The position numbers were made by a program, and so were the translations under genes. A model generated the notes under the pieces. It did not search any database and was not told the origin of the DNA. It saw only the letters and a program-made list of their open reading frames with translations. 64,000 nt of DNA, taken from NCBI GenBank assembly GCA_027924585.1, contig BSBM01000190.1, positions 1,984,001 through 2,048,000 on the forward strand, written 5' to 3'. Of the stretch, positions 1 through 10,019 are shown one piece after another. The stretch is from Larix kaempferi (taxonomy: Eukaryota; Streptophyta; Pinopsida; Pinales; Pinaceae). The first letter of the stretch is position 1. Every line of letters starts with the position of its first letter.

Positions 1-434
1 TCTGCATCTGAAGCGGGTCGAAATCTTCAAACTTACACTGTGCAATTTTTCCCAACAGATTTATTTCTAGTTGGACATGCTTCAAGATAGGTGGAAGCAA
101 AATCTCATACTTTGCATTCTTTAACAGCTGGTGCATCCTCTACATGCGGTGAGATATACTGAGGAGTCAACTTAAGTGGTATTTCCTTATCGCCCAGCAG
201 AAGTTCTGGTACTTTGGAGCTCATCATCTTTGGTTTCGATTTCTCCGTTGCTGGTACTTTTCCCTTGTCTTGCATAGCTGTAGAATGTCTTGGTGATCGT
301 CGAGAACCTTGACCTTGCTCGGTAACAACTTTCTTATCGGGGGTTCTCATCAGCCCCTCAATCTCGCCATATTGAAACACCCTCACAGTTTCTCTAACTG
401 TGAATTCTTTCCCAATAAATGAGATTTCAGACAT
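1..434 (-). pseudogene. 3' accessory ORF of element A, N-terminal fragment
   Basis: The first 109 codons (434-105) begin MSEISFIGKEF and match the start of the 3' ORF of element B (17337): both keep an FQ motif, LM.TP.KKV, EQG.GS.RSPR and a lysine-rich stretch. A frameshift near 125-105 moves the homology into another frame, where residues resembling LLGKIA and a CK.ED motif continue to the window edge. In the intact layout this protein starts the env-position ORF downstream of integrase. Function is unknown; it is not an envelope protein by any feature I can see. The ATG at 434 is supported by its conserved position in B and by the TATA-like box 122 nt upstream. Confidence 0.7.
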
Positions 435-954
435 TCATCGGATGTTCTTGACAGAATAATGGGATTACTGATCACTCACTGTAAACAAAGTCAGAGTATG
501 GCTCGCAAGAAAAATTTTAGCATCTTGGTAACGACCGCGAGTCTAAATACAGGAGTATTTATAGGCGCAGTGAGACCCAGCACCACCCTTCAACAGCTAG
601 AAAATCATTAAATGACATGTTCGTTGGCCAAATCCTCCGCAGATTTGGGTCCTTTCCTTCATTAACTTTTTCAGAATGGTTATTTTTTCGTTAAATGCTC
701 AAGCGGTCGTTGGCAAAATTACTGTATAACGGTTAGTTTTCTTACTGAAATTCTAACGGCTAGTTTCTTGTAGTGCTGCGTCAAACTACGCAGTGGGTTG
801 TCACTACTCTAGCGTAGTTACTTCACCATGTCAAGCTTCTTGGTTCTGATCTTTGCATCTTCTCTGCTTCATTGGATCTGCGAGGCTATCTTTTTGAGCT
901 TCGAGCTGCACGGTTCTTCTTTTCCTTTTTCTTTTTTTACTTCGCGGCTTCATT
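435..954. other. Noncoding spacer between integrase and 3' ORF of element A
   Basis: About 520 bases with no supported coding sequence. It is homologous to the spacer 17338-17882 of element B, and contains a TATA-like box on the minus strand. Confidence 0.6.
556..563 (-). promoter_or_regulatory. TATA-like box upstream of the 3' accessory ORF (element A)
   Basis: The minus strand reads TATAAATA, about 122 nt before the ATG at 434. The same octamer sits about 116 nt before the equivalent ATG in element B (17453-17460). A dedicated promoter for the 3' ORF is an inference. Confidence 0.4.
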
Positions 955-2231
955 CTACTGAGGGTTCTGCGAAGCAGGGCTATCCTGATAGGGTTTTAGA
1001 CTACTTCCATTGATTAATCCAGGTAAATTGTCTCCGGCTAACGTGGCTAACTGAACTGTGCCACCATTAGTAACATGTGCAACAATATATGGGCCAAGCC
1101 AATGCATCTTAAACTTTCCAGGAAATTTCATAAACTTGCTATCATACAGGAGGACTAGATCACCTATGTGAAAGGTCTTGTTCTTGATATGGCGATCATG
1201 CCATTCTTTTTCTCTATCTTTCTGCACTTGCTAGTGGAAGCTTGCGATGAAGCGATCTTCCTCCAACCCAACCAAGTGTAGAAGCCTTTCTTCTAGCGTC
1301 TTGTGATCTTCCATGCCTGTAAATGCAGCTATTCTCAAGCTGGGTACAATGTACTCCATAGGCATCACTGCTTCCTGTCCATAGGCCAACCTAAAAGGTG
1401 TATGGCCAGTCAATTTCTTGCAAGTAGTTATGTACGCCCATAACACAGCTGGAATGGCGTACTCCTCTAATGATGAATGTGGAATTCTTCATTCAGGGCC
1501 TCAATAGTTTTGTTCAGAAAATGAGTGCCTTGATCACTCATCAAAATATTCGCGCATCCAAACCTAGTAAGGATGTTCTCAAAAATGAACTGTGCGGGAG
1601 TGACTGCGCTACAGTCCTTCACTGGCTTTGCTTCTGCCCATCTGGTGAGATAATCAGTTGCAGTAATAATATATCTCACACCAGTCCTTTTTCCCAGTGG
1701 GTTAATGGGTCCCACAAAATCAATAGCCCATTTCTCAAATGCCTGAAGTGTCAGCTATGGATTCAATGGCATCTCATCTCTTCGCGATGGTCTTCCTGTC
1801 CTTTGACAGACATCACAACTCTGGCAATGTTCTTTTGCATCTCTGTGAATTGTAGGCCACCATAGCCCTTCTCGCAATATCTTCTGCGTAGTGGCCTCCC
1901 AATACACCTAAATGTGCATCGCCCAAAATGAATGGCTTCTCGTGCTCTAATACACATCTGCGTAGCACTTTATCCGGTCCTGACTTGTATAGTTGTCTCA
2001 TGATTATGGTGAAGTCTGCTGCTCTTACTACCAATTGCTTCTTCTGCTGCGTAGTAAACTCGGTAGGTGCCAACCCAGTAGTCAAAAAATCGACAATGTC
2101 TTTATATTAGTCATCTGCGATCTGTATATCAAATAACTGTGCATCAGGCAAACTGTCTTCAAGATTGGTGGGTTCCTCGCCTGGCTCAATCCTTGAGAGA
2201 TGGTCAAGTCCTAAGTTCAATATGCATGGCT
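955..2231 (-). pseudogene. Gypsy integrase (and end of RNase H region), element A, decayed
   Basis: The reading begins with the GLDHLSRI motif that joins RNase H to integrase. It continues through a zinc-binding region (CDVCQR), the catalytic core with its first two acidic residues (WAIDFVG and LMSDQGTHF), and the C-terminal part (HWLGPY, then LINGSSLKPY) before a stop near 955. Integrase inserts the cDNA into the host genome. Two deletions are evident by alignment with B: about ten residues in the zinc region after GGHYA, and about 38 residues after HIHH. The second removes the [11 protein letters not shown] segment carrying the third catalytic residue (Glu). Several stops and frame changes confirm that it is dead. 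Confidence 0.85.
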
Positions 2232-3811
2232 TGTTGGATTAGATAATTGTTCTAGAGGTTTCCAATGTGGCCCCAGGTTCTTCGCGGTTCAACGAACCAA
2301 CAAAACCCCTTTTCACAGGCCCTTTCGGCATCAATCTGCAAGCAGACTAAGGTCTCACATGAGGCGAAGTTATGGGGGAGCTGCGGAATCAAGTTTCCAC
2401 AGCTAGGTGATGAGTGCTTCGAACAGATCTGATGAACAGTGCACTGTGGGACTCACGCTTCGAACTGAGGACTGCGCAAAGCTTATCCCCTTCGTGGTCG
2501 ACACTTAGTCTATCACGCATCCAAGGATTGCGCGATGTCGGGTGGTCTTTCGACGATAAGACAGCGCCACTGATGACTGCGTTTCCTTTTCAGACTTAAC
2601 CAATTTAAATGACTTTACTTAGAGTTTTCTATCCATTTATGATTGCCTTAGGTTATTAATATTATGACTTATGCAATATGACAACACACGATATACTGCG
2701 CACTTCCGGTTCTGCGCTTCGAGTGAATCGCACGGCGTGAACTCCACTTACTTAAGTATTAGCCCAATCTACTTATGCATTCACAGATTTAGAATTACTT
2801 GTGCATCTAACATTTATCTACATATGCGATACTTAACATATTATTCCCATTTTCATTCCTCATGGCGAATACATATAAAAGGAGAACACATAAATTGATA
2901 AGTAAGATCTCAAGCATTCATTGAAAGCAAATAAACAGATGCCAAACATAAACAATCACACAACACCGAATTTAACGTGGTTCACCCCCAGGAGGGGAGC
3001 TACGTCCACAGGAACTATTGTTATATTATCTTGGGAAGGGTACAACAATTCCATTCTGCGCACTCAGCTGCAAACTCTCTTCTCTCTCAATAGGCCTCTG
3101 CGCACGCAGCTTGCAGAGCCTTTACAATCTTCTCTCAACAGAGTTTTGAGTTCAACAAATATTACAATTCATACTCAGAAGATTCAACTAACAAAGATTA
3201 ACCCTTTCCGTTACAAAATATGCCTTATTATAGATCATGCCCGTAGGTCATGTCTTTACAATGCATAGGCAAAAACCCTAATATTTTCCAAAAAGTGTCG
3301 CATTTTTCCCCTAAACGGACTGTTAGGATTTGATAGCGACTCCTCTGTCGTGGCCCTCCTCTGCGCGTGGTCACGTCACTTTCATCCTGCCCTATCGACC
3401 GCATGCCCATTGTCGCTTTCATCTAGTTGTTCCTTCTCTAACGAATTTATGTGGCCAGTCCATGTAGTGTTCCCTTGCTCATGTGACCGGTTGCTTTCCT
3501 TCGACAATACTCCTTACCCGCCTGCTTGGTAATCATGGAGTATCTTAACCAAAAATAGACCACCGATGGTCTTACCGGAATATGTACCATTTTCCTTCCA
3601 ACCTTCTGCCTTGCCAGATCCCCGCGAATGAGGCTATTCGCAGTGTTGTCTCTTCGCGGCGTTGGCTTCCTTATTCTGTTGATACTGCGCTACGCTCAAC
3701 TTCGCAGCTCCCAAAACTGTTTTCGCCAAAAAGTCTTCAATTGAACTGTGCTCAACTTCGCAGTTCCAAAACTGTTTTGTCGAAAATTCCTTACTTGGGC
3801 CATGCCCAATA
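2232..3811 (-). repeat. 5' LTR of element A
   Basis: 1,580 bases, homologous along its length to the LTRs of B but clearly more diverged. On the plus strand it begins TGTTGGATT and ends GCCCAATA, so on the element's own strand it starts TATTGG and ends CCAACA. Shared landmarks with B include GAGGTTTCCAAT, ACCAACAAAACCCC, CTGCGGAATCA and a TTTAACGTGGTTCAC block. It abuts integrase sequence at 2231/2232 with no primer-binding site in between. Confidence 0.85.
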
Positions 3812-3847
3812 AGGCTCTGGTGGTACAATACTGCATATGAAATAATC
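3812..3847 (+). pseudogene. Gypsy H integrase island between elements A and C
   Basis: A 36-bp island between two insertions. Read in plus frame from 3815 it encodes a tryptophan/tyrosine motif (WWYNT) typical of the gypsy integrase core end. It then runs to the 5 bases taatc that are the left TSD of element C. Beyond C, the frame continues at 46343 with a YGQAPP motif, which places both fragments in one integrase gene. The first 5 bases (aggct) are the putative right TSD of A. The island is short, so the call rests mainly on frame continuity across C. Confidence 0.55.
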
Positions 3848-3954
3848 TATTGGCAGGCGGTTTGGTAAAGTAACATCGCAGCATCTTCGATGTTGTGACA
3901 CATCAGAAGATTTCACGGAAGACGGTGAGCTAGGCGTAAAGAGGATTATTTTAT

Positions 3955-4100
3955 GCATTTTTGGGTCATTTGTACCGCAGTTTACAGGTTTTGGGTCATT
4001 TGGACCATAGGTGATGTAAGTTTGGGTTAATTGTACCGCAGAATGCGGGTTTTTTGGTCATTTGGACCGCGTCAGTTAGATTTTGGGTCATTTGTCCAAA
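3955..4100 (+). repeat. Imperfect subrepeats in U3 of element C 5' LTR
   Basis: Five imperfect repeats built on TTTTGGGTCATTTG followed by TACC, GACC or TCC, spaced about 30-35 nt, upstream of the TATA box. The same block is present in the 3' LTR. Position suggests an enhancer-like array; that role is inferred. Confidence 0.7.
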
Positions 4101-4153
4101 GTGTCGGTTAGGAAGTTGTTAGTAAGTGGACAAGCATTGTAAGGGCGGAAGCC

Positions 4154-4161
4154 TATATATA
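4154..4161 (+). promoter_or_regulatory. TATA box in element C 5' LTR
   Basis: TATATATA in GCCTATATATAGACAT, conserved at 45773-45780 in the 3' LTR; the likely core promoter of the element. Confidence 0.6.
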
Positions 4162-4720
4162 GACATAAGTTGTAAGTGTTGAATAATCTTAGTACGGATC
4201 CTTGGATGTTGATGTGTGCGTCTTTGAGTCTGTATCTGATATCAAGAGATATTGGTGAGATCTGGTGTTGCGGAGATATTGTATTAGGGTTTTGTTGGAG
4301 TAATATGACATGACATAACTATTTGGCGAAATTCCCTGTGTATCTTTTATGATAATGCATGTTGCGATTTGCAAATGATGCTATGTTTTCTTGATGTAGC
4401 TAATGCTTTAATGTTATGTGTGTTGCGATGAAAGATCCTGTTGAATAATGCTATGAATATGAATGATGTTAACTTTGAATGCATGTATCTGTCTTTGAAT
4501 GTCGCGATAAGTTAAGTAATTGGTGTCGCAAACATCATCCTTCATTCGGTGGAAACATGGTTCCGTCCACTCTCCCTTGAATGCCTCGGGTGAGACCTCA
4601 TCTGCTCTGCAGGTGTTGCTAGACAGGGTGAAACCTGTCTGGGCTGGTGCTCAGGGAGATCGCGGTGGGTTGGTGTCGACAGCGATGGGAACCCCTGTTG
4701 ACTAGGTTTGAGTCAACAAA

Positions 4721-4738
4721 TGGTTTCGTTGTTGGGAC
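4721..4738 (+). other. Primer-binding site of element C
   Basis: Two bases after the LTR end the sequence reads TGGTTTCGTTGTTGGGAC. It aligns with the site of B (TGGTTCCGTTGCCGCGC) and resembles the tRNA-Asp type site used by some plant gypsy elements, with mismatches. The tRNA assignment is tentative. Confidence 0.5.
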
Positions 4739-4761
4739 CGTGTGCGACATGAAAGCAGGAT

Positions 4762-5244
4762 ATGTTATGGCATCTGACGCAACCGCAAATACAAAGCTGG
4801 TTTGATCAAAAGTTGCAGGAGTTTGTTGAAGAAGAAAGCGGGAACACTCGACTGACAGTAGATCAGTGGGTGGATAGATATATCCACGACGATCCTCATG
4901 AATGGTTTTTCTGTGAATTCCCGGTCCTTTTGTTCGAGTGGTTGGCAAAGTTGACCTATCAGAAAAGGAACCACCAAGGTGGTGAGCCGACAACCTAGAC
5001 CCCAGAGTTGATCCAAGAACTGCATGAAGTCGACAATAAAGCGTCATGAGCTATCTAAGTGTGGCTTGATAGCATCTTGGAAGGGTATATCACTGAATTC
5101 GCAGTTGACACGCAAAATTCCTGTAGTGAAGCTGAAAGATATTTCTTTCATGAACCCCGGGGAAGGTTTCTGCTATTTCTCCAACTGTCCATTAAGATGC
5201 TTATTTGCGAGAAGGGTATATTGAAGATGCATATAGATCAGTAA
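4762..5244 (+). pseudogene. ORF upstream of gag, element C
   Basis: A single frame of about 160 codons between primer site and gag, broken by stops at 4996-4998 and near 5045-5057. It aligns with the upstream ORF of B (24117-24640): both show an IQ.W[WF]D motif, a QW.DRY segment, FP....L..LA, QGG.PT.[W*]TPEL, a LEG..TEFAVD motif, and IKML..EKG.L[RK]M at the end. At QGGEPTT the conserved Trp of B is a stop here. An extra ORF before gag is a known trait of Ogre/Tat gypsy elements; its function is unknown and I see no enzyme motif. Confidence 0.65.
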
Positions 5245-5313
5245 GCATCCTGGTGGGCAGAGGCCGTGGGTATCACGACGGTAGGGGGCGGTACATGGAA
5301 TGATCAGGGGTAG

Positions 5314-5842
5314 ATGGGTGCAGGTCATGACGAGACTAAGAGTGAGGCCAAGGAAGAGAGCGGTCTTACAAGGGGAGGAGCGAGGTTTCGATAGGAAAAG
5401 AGGCAGAGGATAGGAGAAGTTCCTTCTGCGATCGAACCGCAAGTTCGCGAAGGAAGACCACACGGGACAAAGTGACCTCACAGTCCGAACAAGGACGCAG
5501 AAGCTACGCACAGGATAGAGGCAGGACCAAACCCCAGCAACAATGTACCCACACCTCCGCTCACTATCTGTCAACCAGTGAGAAACACCACTTCGACTCC
5601 ACCGGGTCAACAAAATTTAATTGCTAGTAGTTCAGCGACTGCAGGAAGGAAGCCCAGGATGGCGGGCAATGATGCTAAGTTGCCCCTGTTCCATGGGAAT
5701 GGGACAGATAACCCAGAACAGTATTGGTTTTTGTGTGAAGCGGTATGGACAGTAAAATAGATCATTGATGATGCCACTAAGAAAGGACAGTTAGTGACAA
5801 CTCTGCGAGTTCGCGCATTAGATTGGTTTATGAAGTTTGTTA
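5314..5842 (+). pseudogene. gag of element C, 5' portion (interrupted by copia-1)
   Basis: Starts at an ATG (5314, MGAGHDETKSEAK) and runs in one frame through a proline/glutamine-rich stretch to the capsid start. There the motif LPLFHGNGTDNPEQYWFLC is shared with B (LPIFRGTGLEDPDQHWFLC). Three in-frame stops lie before the break at 5842. Gag builds the particle that houses reverse transcription. Translation would continue at 26768 after the 20.9 kb copia-1 insertion, because the tgtta TSD restores the frame. The start codon choice is uncertain; it precedes the first acidic segment matching the N-terminus of B. Confidence 0.7.
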
Positions 5843-6534
5843 TGTTAGTTTTTTAGAATTTACTTCAATCTGATCTAGGATCTTAACTGAGATAACAACA
5901 TGTACATCATATCAATCATGGACACAATAATGCAAGCACACAAGAGACACAGAGTTTACTTGGGGAAAACCATAAAGGTGAAAAACCCCAATAACTTCCT
6001 CAAAGATAGATAGAGCAATGATACAACCCAAGCATAAGAGATAGACATCTCCTAGCAGCAGCTTCTCCTCCTCCATAAGTGCGCCACTCTCCAAAGAGTG
6101 TATGTGAGAAATAGAATGATGAAATAGAGTGCCTCCCGCACTTTATTTATACTTGACTTGACTTGCCTAATAACCTTTACTAGGTCGGCCTCAACTTAAC
6201 CACATAACACAATGCTGACTGGGCCGACACCCAATAGGGTGGTCTAATAACCCTTTGACCCACATGGCCTACCCCCACTAGGGTGGTCTAATAACCCTTC
6301 AACCCACATGACTTATACAGGGCCGACCCCAACAAGGTGGTCTAATAACCCATCAAGTATAAGTTATGACACTTACAATATAAATGACGACACTTCCTTA
6401 TAGAGGAATAATAACATCTCTATAGGAATACAAACACTTCTGTATAGAGGAATAATACCATCTCTATAGGAGTACAATATACATATATGAAATACATGGG
6501 TGAAATACATTCCAAAGTTACATAAAAATCAACA
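5843..6534 (-). repeat. 3' LTR of copia-1
   Basis: 692 bases. The element strand starts TGTTGATGTATATGTAAC and ends CTAACA. It is homologous to the LTRs of copia-2 and differs from its own 5' LTR by roughly 3-4% by eye, plus an 11-12 bp indel. A TATAAATA box lies at 6144-6151 on the minus strand; in the 5' LTR this has decayed to TATAAACA. Confidence 0.92.
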
Positions 6535-6550
6535 CTCCCTCTTAACTAGG
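6535..6550 (-). other. Polypurine tract of copia-1
   Basis: The minus strand reads CCTAGTTAAGAGGGAG directly before the 3' LTR; copia-2 has the identical string at 60096-60111. It primes plus-strand DNA synthesis. Confidence 0.8.
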
Positions 6551-7435
6551 AAGGTATTTCTCGACATAGGTCTTCTAGCACAAGTCTTCTTCTCTGGATC
6601 ACCGTCATTGGATAATCGTCATCGAGTCATCGTCATCATCACTGCTGTTGCTATCTCAATCAATCTTTGAATCTACTTGTCATAGGAAGTTCTATAGAGC
6701 TAGTCCTTTTTCATACTGGATGTAGGCCCACCATATGCAGGTCTTCATCATCACTGGCCATACTATGGAATCCTCAGGACTTATTACGTGCATCACAAAA
6801 CCTGGTTGCAACATCCCAGGCTATTACGAGCACACAGCTCTACCTCTCGGATATCCCAAGAGCACATTACATGTGATTGTCACAAAACCTTAAAAGAGTC
6901 TCTTGACTAGCAAGAACCCTAAAGAGCATATGAGGCCTTTTTCATCCTGTCCAGATCTCCAGGACTTATTACATGTGACCCCCACCACAAAACCTTAAAA
7001 GAGTGTCTTGTCAAGCAAGAACCCTAAAGAGCATCTGAGGCCTTTTTCATCCTGTCCAGATCTCCAGGACTTATTACATGTGGTCATGGCAATGCCTTGA
7101 AAGAGCATCTGAGGCCTTTTTCATCCTATCCAGATCTCCCAGGTCTACTTACATGCCATAGGACAAAACCTCGAAAGAGCGTTTTCCAGATCTCCCAGGG
7201 AGCTATTATATGCCAGCGGAAAAACCTAGCAAGAGAATCTACAAACCTCCTAGGGCTAGGATTATATGTCCTCCAAAGCAAAACCTTGAAAGAGTGTTTG
7301 CCAGATATCCCAGGGCCAGTATTACATGCCATAGGAAAAACCTCGAAAGACTATCTGCAAACCTCCCAAGGATAGGATTATATGCTTATCTGCACAACCT
7401 GTTCCACGGCCACAGAGTATCAACCTAATACTCAC
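6551..7435 (-). repeat. Imperfect tandem repeats, array 1, 3' of copia-1 pol
   Basis: Multiple imperfect units with the shared words CCTTTTTCATCCTGTCCAG, CCAGATCTCCCAGG and AAAACCT.GAAAGAG, spaced about 70-110 nt. Copia-2 has the equivalent block at 59240-59880. No supported coding sequence. Confidence 0.7.
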
Positions 7436-7439
7436 CATA

Positions 7440-7945
7440 CATCATCCTGATGTACACATGATCATCCTGATCATCATCACTGCATCATCCTGATGCATGT
7501 CATTTGGAGCAACATCCTAAAGCTCGTCATCCGTGATCATCCTGATCATACAATGCATCCACCTGATGCATACACAGTATCTTCCTGATACATATCATCA
7601 TACGTGATCTACCTGATCATACAACGCATCCACCTGATACATATACAAATACATGATCCACCTGATCATACCTGATACATATCAACATACATGATCTACC
7701 TGATCATACAATGTATGCACCTAATACATCTATAGATACATACACATGATCCAACTAATCATATCCAGCATCCAACATTATGCATACATACATAAATGAT
7801 CCAACTGATCATATCCAGCATCCAACATGATGCATACATACATAAATGATCCAATTGATCATATCCAGCATCAACATGATGCATACATACATAAATGATC
7901 CAACTTATCATATCCAACATCAACATGATGCATACAAATACAGAG
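7440..7945 (-). repeat. Tandem repeats, array 2, 3' of copia-1 pol
   Basis: GATCATCCTGATCAT-like short repeats lead into four units of about 50 bp with the words ATGATCCAACTGATCATATC and GATGCATACATACATAAATG (7746-7940). Copia-2 has only about two such units (58855-58965), so unit number varies between copies. Confidence 0.8.
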
Positions 7946-8052
7946 CAGTAACTGGAGCATTGTCCTGATGCTCATCATCCAGCGCTTATATCCACAGCCA
8001 TGGAAGGATCCTCCTCTCACCATGCTCAAAATGGCTTCAACAAATGTCTCCA

Positions 8053-9554
8053 TCACTTCTTCCTCGAAGTGTCATTGATCTGAAGGACACCAATCCTCTC
8101 TCTGAAGTACTCGAACTTCACTCTGGCTAGTGGCTTCGTCAGCACATCTGCAATCTGCTCATCTGTCGCAACATACAGGAGCTTCACTGCTCCTTTCTGC
8201 ACCATATCCCTGATATAGTGATATTTGATCTCAATGTGTTTTGACCTGTCATGGAACACCGGGTTCTCAGACAGCTTCACACAACTCTGGTTGTCACAAA
8301 ATATACCAGTAGCCTCCAGCGGGAGATCAAATAACTCAGACAGTAGCTTCCAAAGCCATACTGCCTCACAACTAGCTGAACAATTTGCAACATACTCTGA
8401 TTTAGCTGTCCTCAGTGCTACGCAGGACTGCTTCCTGCTAAACCAAGAGATTACACCTGATCCCATACTGAAGCAGCACCCATAAGTGCTCTTCCTATCT
8501 GTAGCACTGCCTTCCCAATCTGAATCAACATAACCCTCCAGGTTAAACTTTTGATTCGCATCATACTTGAGCCCATAATCAATTGTACCCTTCAGGTACC
8601 TTAGAATATTCTTTACAGCAACCAGGTGAACACCTCTGGGATCTATCAGGAACTGGCTCAATGTGTTCACCGCAAAGCAAATATCTGGCCTCATGTTCGT
8701 CAGGTACATCAAGGACCCAATCATCTGACGATACATCGTGACATCAATCGGATCAGATGAAGCATCACACATAAGCTTCAGGTTCGATGCCATAGGTGTG
8801 GCCATGGCCTTGCAGTCCATCATCCCGAACCTCTTCAGGATCTCTACTGCATACTTCCCTTGTCCAAGGAAGATTCCATCTGCACTCTGCCACACCTCCA
8901 TGCCTAGAAAGTAGTGCATCATCCACAAGTTCTTCATCTCGAACTTGGAAGCAAGCTTCCGCTGCGTGTCGGCAATCAATCTATCTTCACCTGTAACAAA
9001 CAGGTCATCCGCATACAAAAGTAGTATCACTGGATTGCCTTCCTCAACCTTGTAGTAAAGGTTGGAATATGCTTTACTCTTGGTAAATCCCAAACTGGAT
9101 AGAAAGTTGTCTATCCTACCATACCAAGTTCTACACATATATGACTTCCCGTCATGTGTCTCAAAACCAAGTGGCTGCTCCACATACACTTCCTCTTTGA
9201 CTACACCATTCAAGAAAGTTGTCTTGACATCCATCTGGTGTATCTTCCATTTCATCACTGCAGCCAGAGCAAGTACTGATCTGATGGAAGTGTGCCTGGC
9301 TATAGGTGTAGAAGTCTCTTCATACTCAATCCCTTTTTCTGGGAGAAGCAACGAGCTACAAACCTCGTTTTGTATTTCTCCATGCTACCATTTGCAGCAT
9401 GCTTGAACTTATAGATCCATTTCGAAGTCACAGCAGAATTCCCTTCAGGTCTTGGGACTACATCCCAAACATCATTCTTCATGATCGACTGGTACTCCTC
9501 GATCATGGCATTCTTCTCGAATCCTGGGAACTTCAATATTTGTAATATCTTCAA
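8053..9554 (-). pseudogene. Copia RT-RNase H polyprotein end, copia-1
   Basis: The minus-strand frame starts near 9554 with the copia RT entry (W.VVPRPEG, KWIYKFKHAANGS). It shifts frame near 9340 and continues open for 432 codons. Seen in order: QMDVKTTFLNG, the polymerase motif YADD (LLYADDLFVTG), LGMEV, an AVNTLSQF region, then RNase H with DSDW, SEYVA, CDNQS and a DRSKHIEIKYHYIRD tail before a stop at 8053-8055. RT copies the RNA and RNase H degrades the template. The K.LYGLKQ segment expected between SYMCR and WYGRID is missing, a 13-14 residue loss shared with copia-2. RNase H keeps its acidic residues, so this copy is young but defective. Confidence 0.92.
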
Positions 9555-10019
9555 TAGATAACTTTGTTGTTGAACAAATGTTGTAGTCCTTCTTTTGTAG
9601 GTGATGGTATACGATATTTCCTACAAAACAAGTTAAATTGTATGATTAGAAAACATCTCATAGTTTTCAGAACAAATTCTTATACATAAATAAATATGTC
9701 ATACAGTCATGCAATTATCTTATCCAATGCTTCAATACAACATTTATCCATATTCCGTAACTTTCTAGATGCCTTCCAATCTCTACCTGAACATTGTTAA
9801 GAGTGTGCACAACTCCCAACATGTTAGCAAAGAGGTTTCATTCTAGATAAGTAGCAATGGAATGTTGTACAGTGCCATAGGCCACTTACCCATGTATATT
9901 AGTAGTATAATGTTCATCAATGCAACTATTCTAATATGCACAACCTAATTCTAGGAACATCAGTATATACATTATTGAGCAGTATTATTTAAACAATCAA
10001 ATATGCAAGAAATGATAAT
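9555..10019 (-). other. AT-rich filler between integrase remnant and RT, copia-1
   Basis: About 460 AT-rich bases without copia protein homology, in a place where integrase and RT should be contiguous. Copia-2 has the same sequence (56887-57293), so it was present in their common source. Confidence 0.6.

Larger units (their letters stand above)
1..3811 (-). mobile_element. Gypsy element A (Tat/Ogre-like), left-truncated by window edge
   Basis: A minus-strand Ty3/Gypsy element. Reading from right to left it shows a 5' LTR (3811-2232), a directly abutting integrase region (2231-955), a spacer, and the start of a 3' accessory ORF (434-1). Its coding parts align throughout with element B (same integrase motifs and same 3' ORF start), so both belong to one family. 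Leader, gag, protease, RT and RNase H are absent between the LTR and the integrase, so it is internally deleted. The 5 bases aggct after the LTR at 3812-3816 are the expected place of its TSD, but the matching copy lies left of the window. Confidence 0.85.
3848..4718 (+). repeat. 5' LTR of element C
   Basis: 871 bases matching 45480-46337. It starts TATTGGCAGG and ends GAGTCAACA. The start was set by the TSD and by alignment of the polypurine-tract junction with that of B. It holds a U3 subrepeat block and a TATATATA box. Confidence 0.88.

Noticed and set aside
2671-3532. Short plus-strand ORFs inside the A LTR
   Set aside because: LTR sequence; equivalents in the B LTRs are not conserved as reading frames.
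4619-5613. Minus-strand ORFs of 86-146 codons across the 5' LTR and upstream ORF of element C
   Set aside because: They run opposite to the element and across the LTR boundary without any homology, whereas the plus frame matches element B.
7440-7945. Regularly spaced repeats reminiscent of a CRISPR array
   Set aside because: Units are contiguous tandem repeats without unique spacers, inside a plant retrotransposon 3' region.
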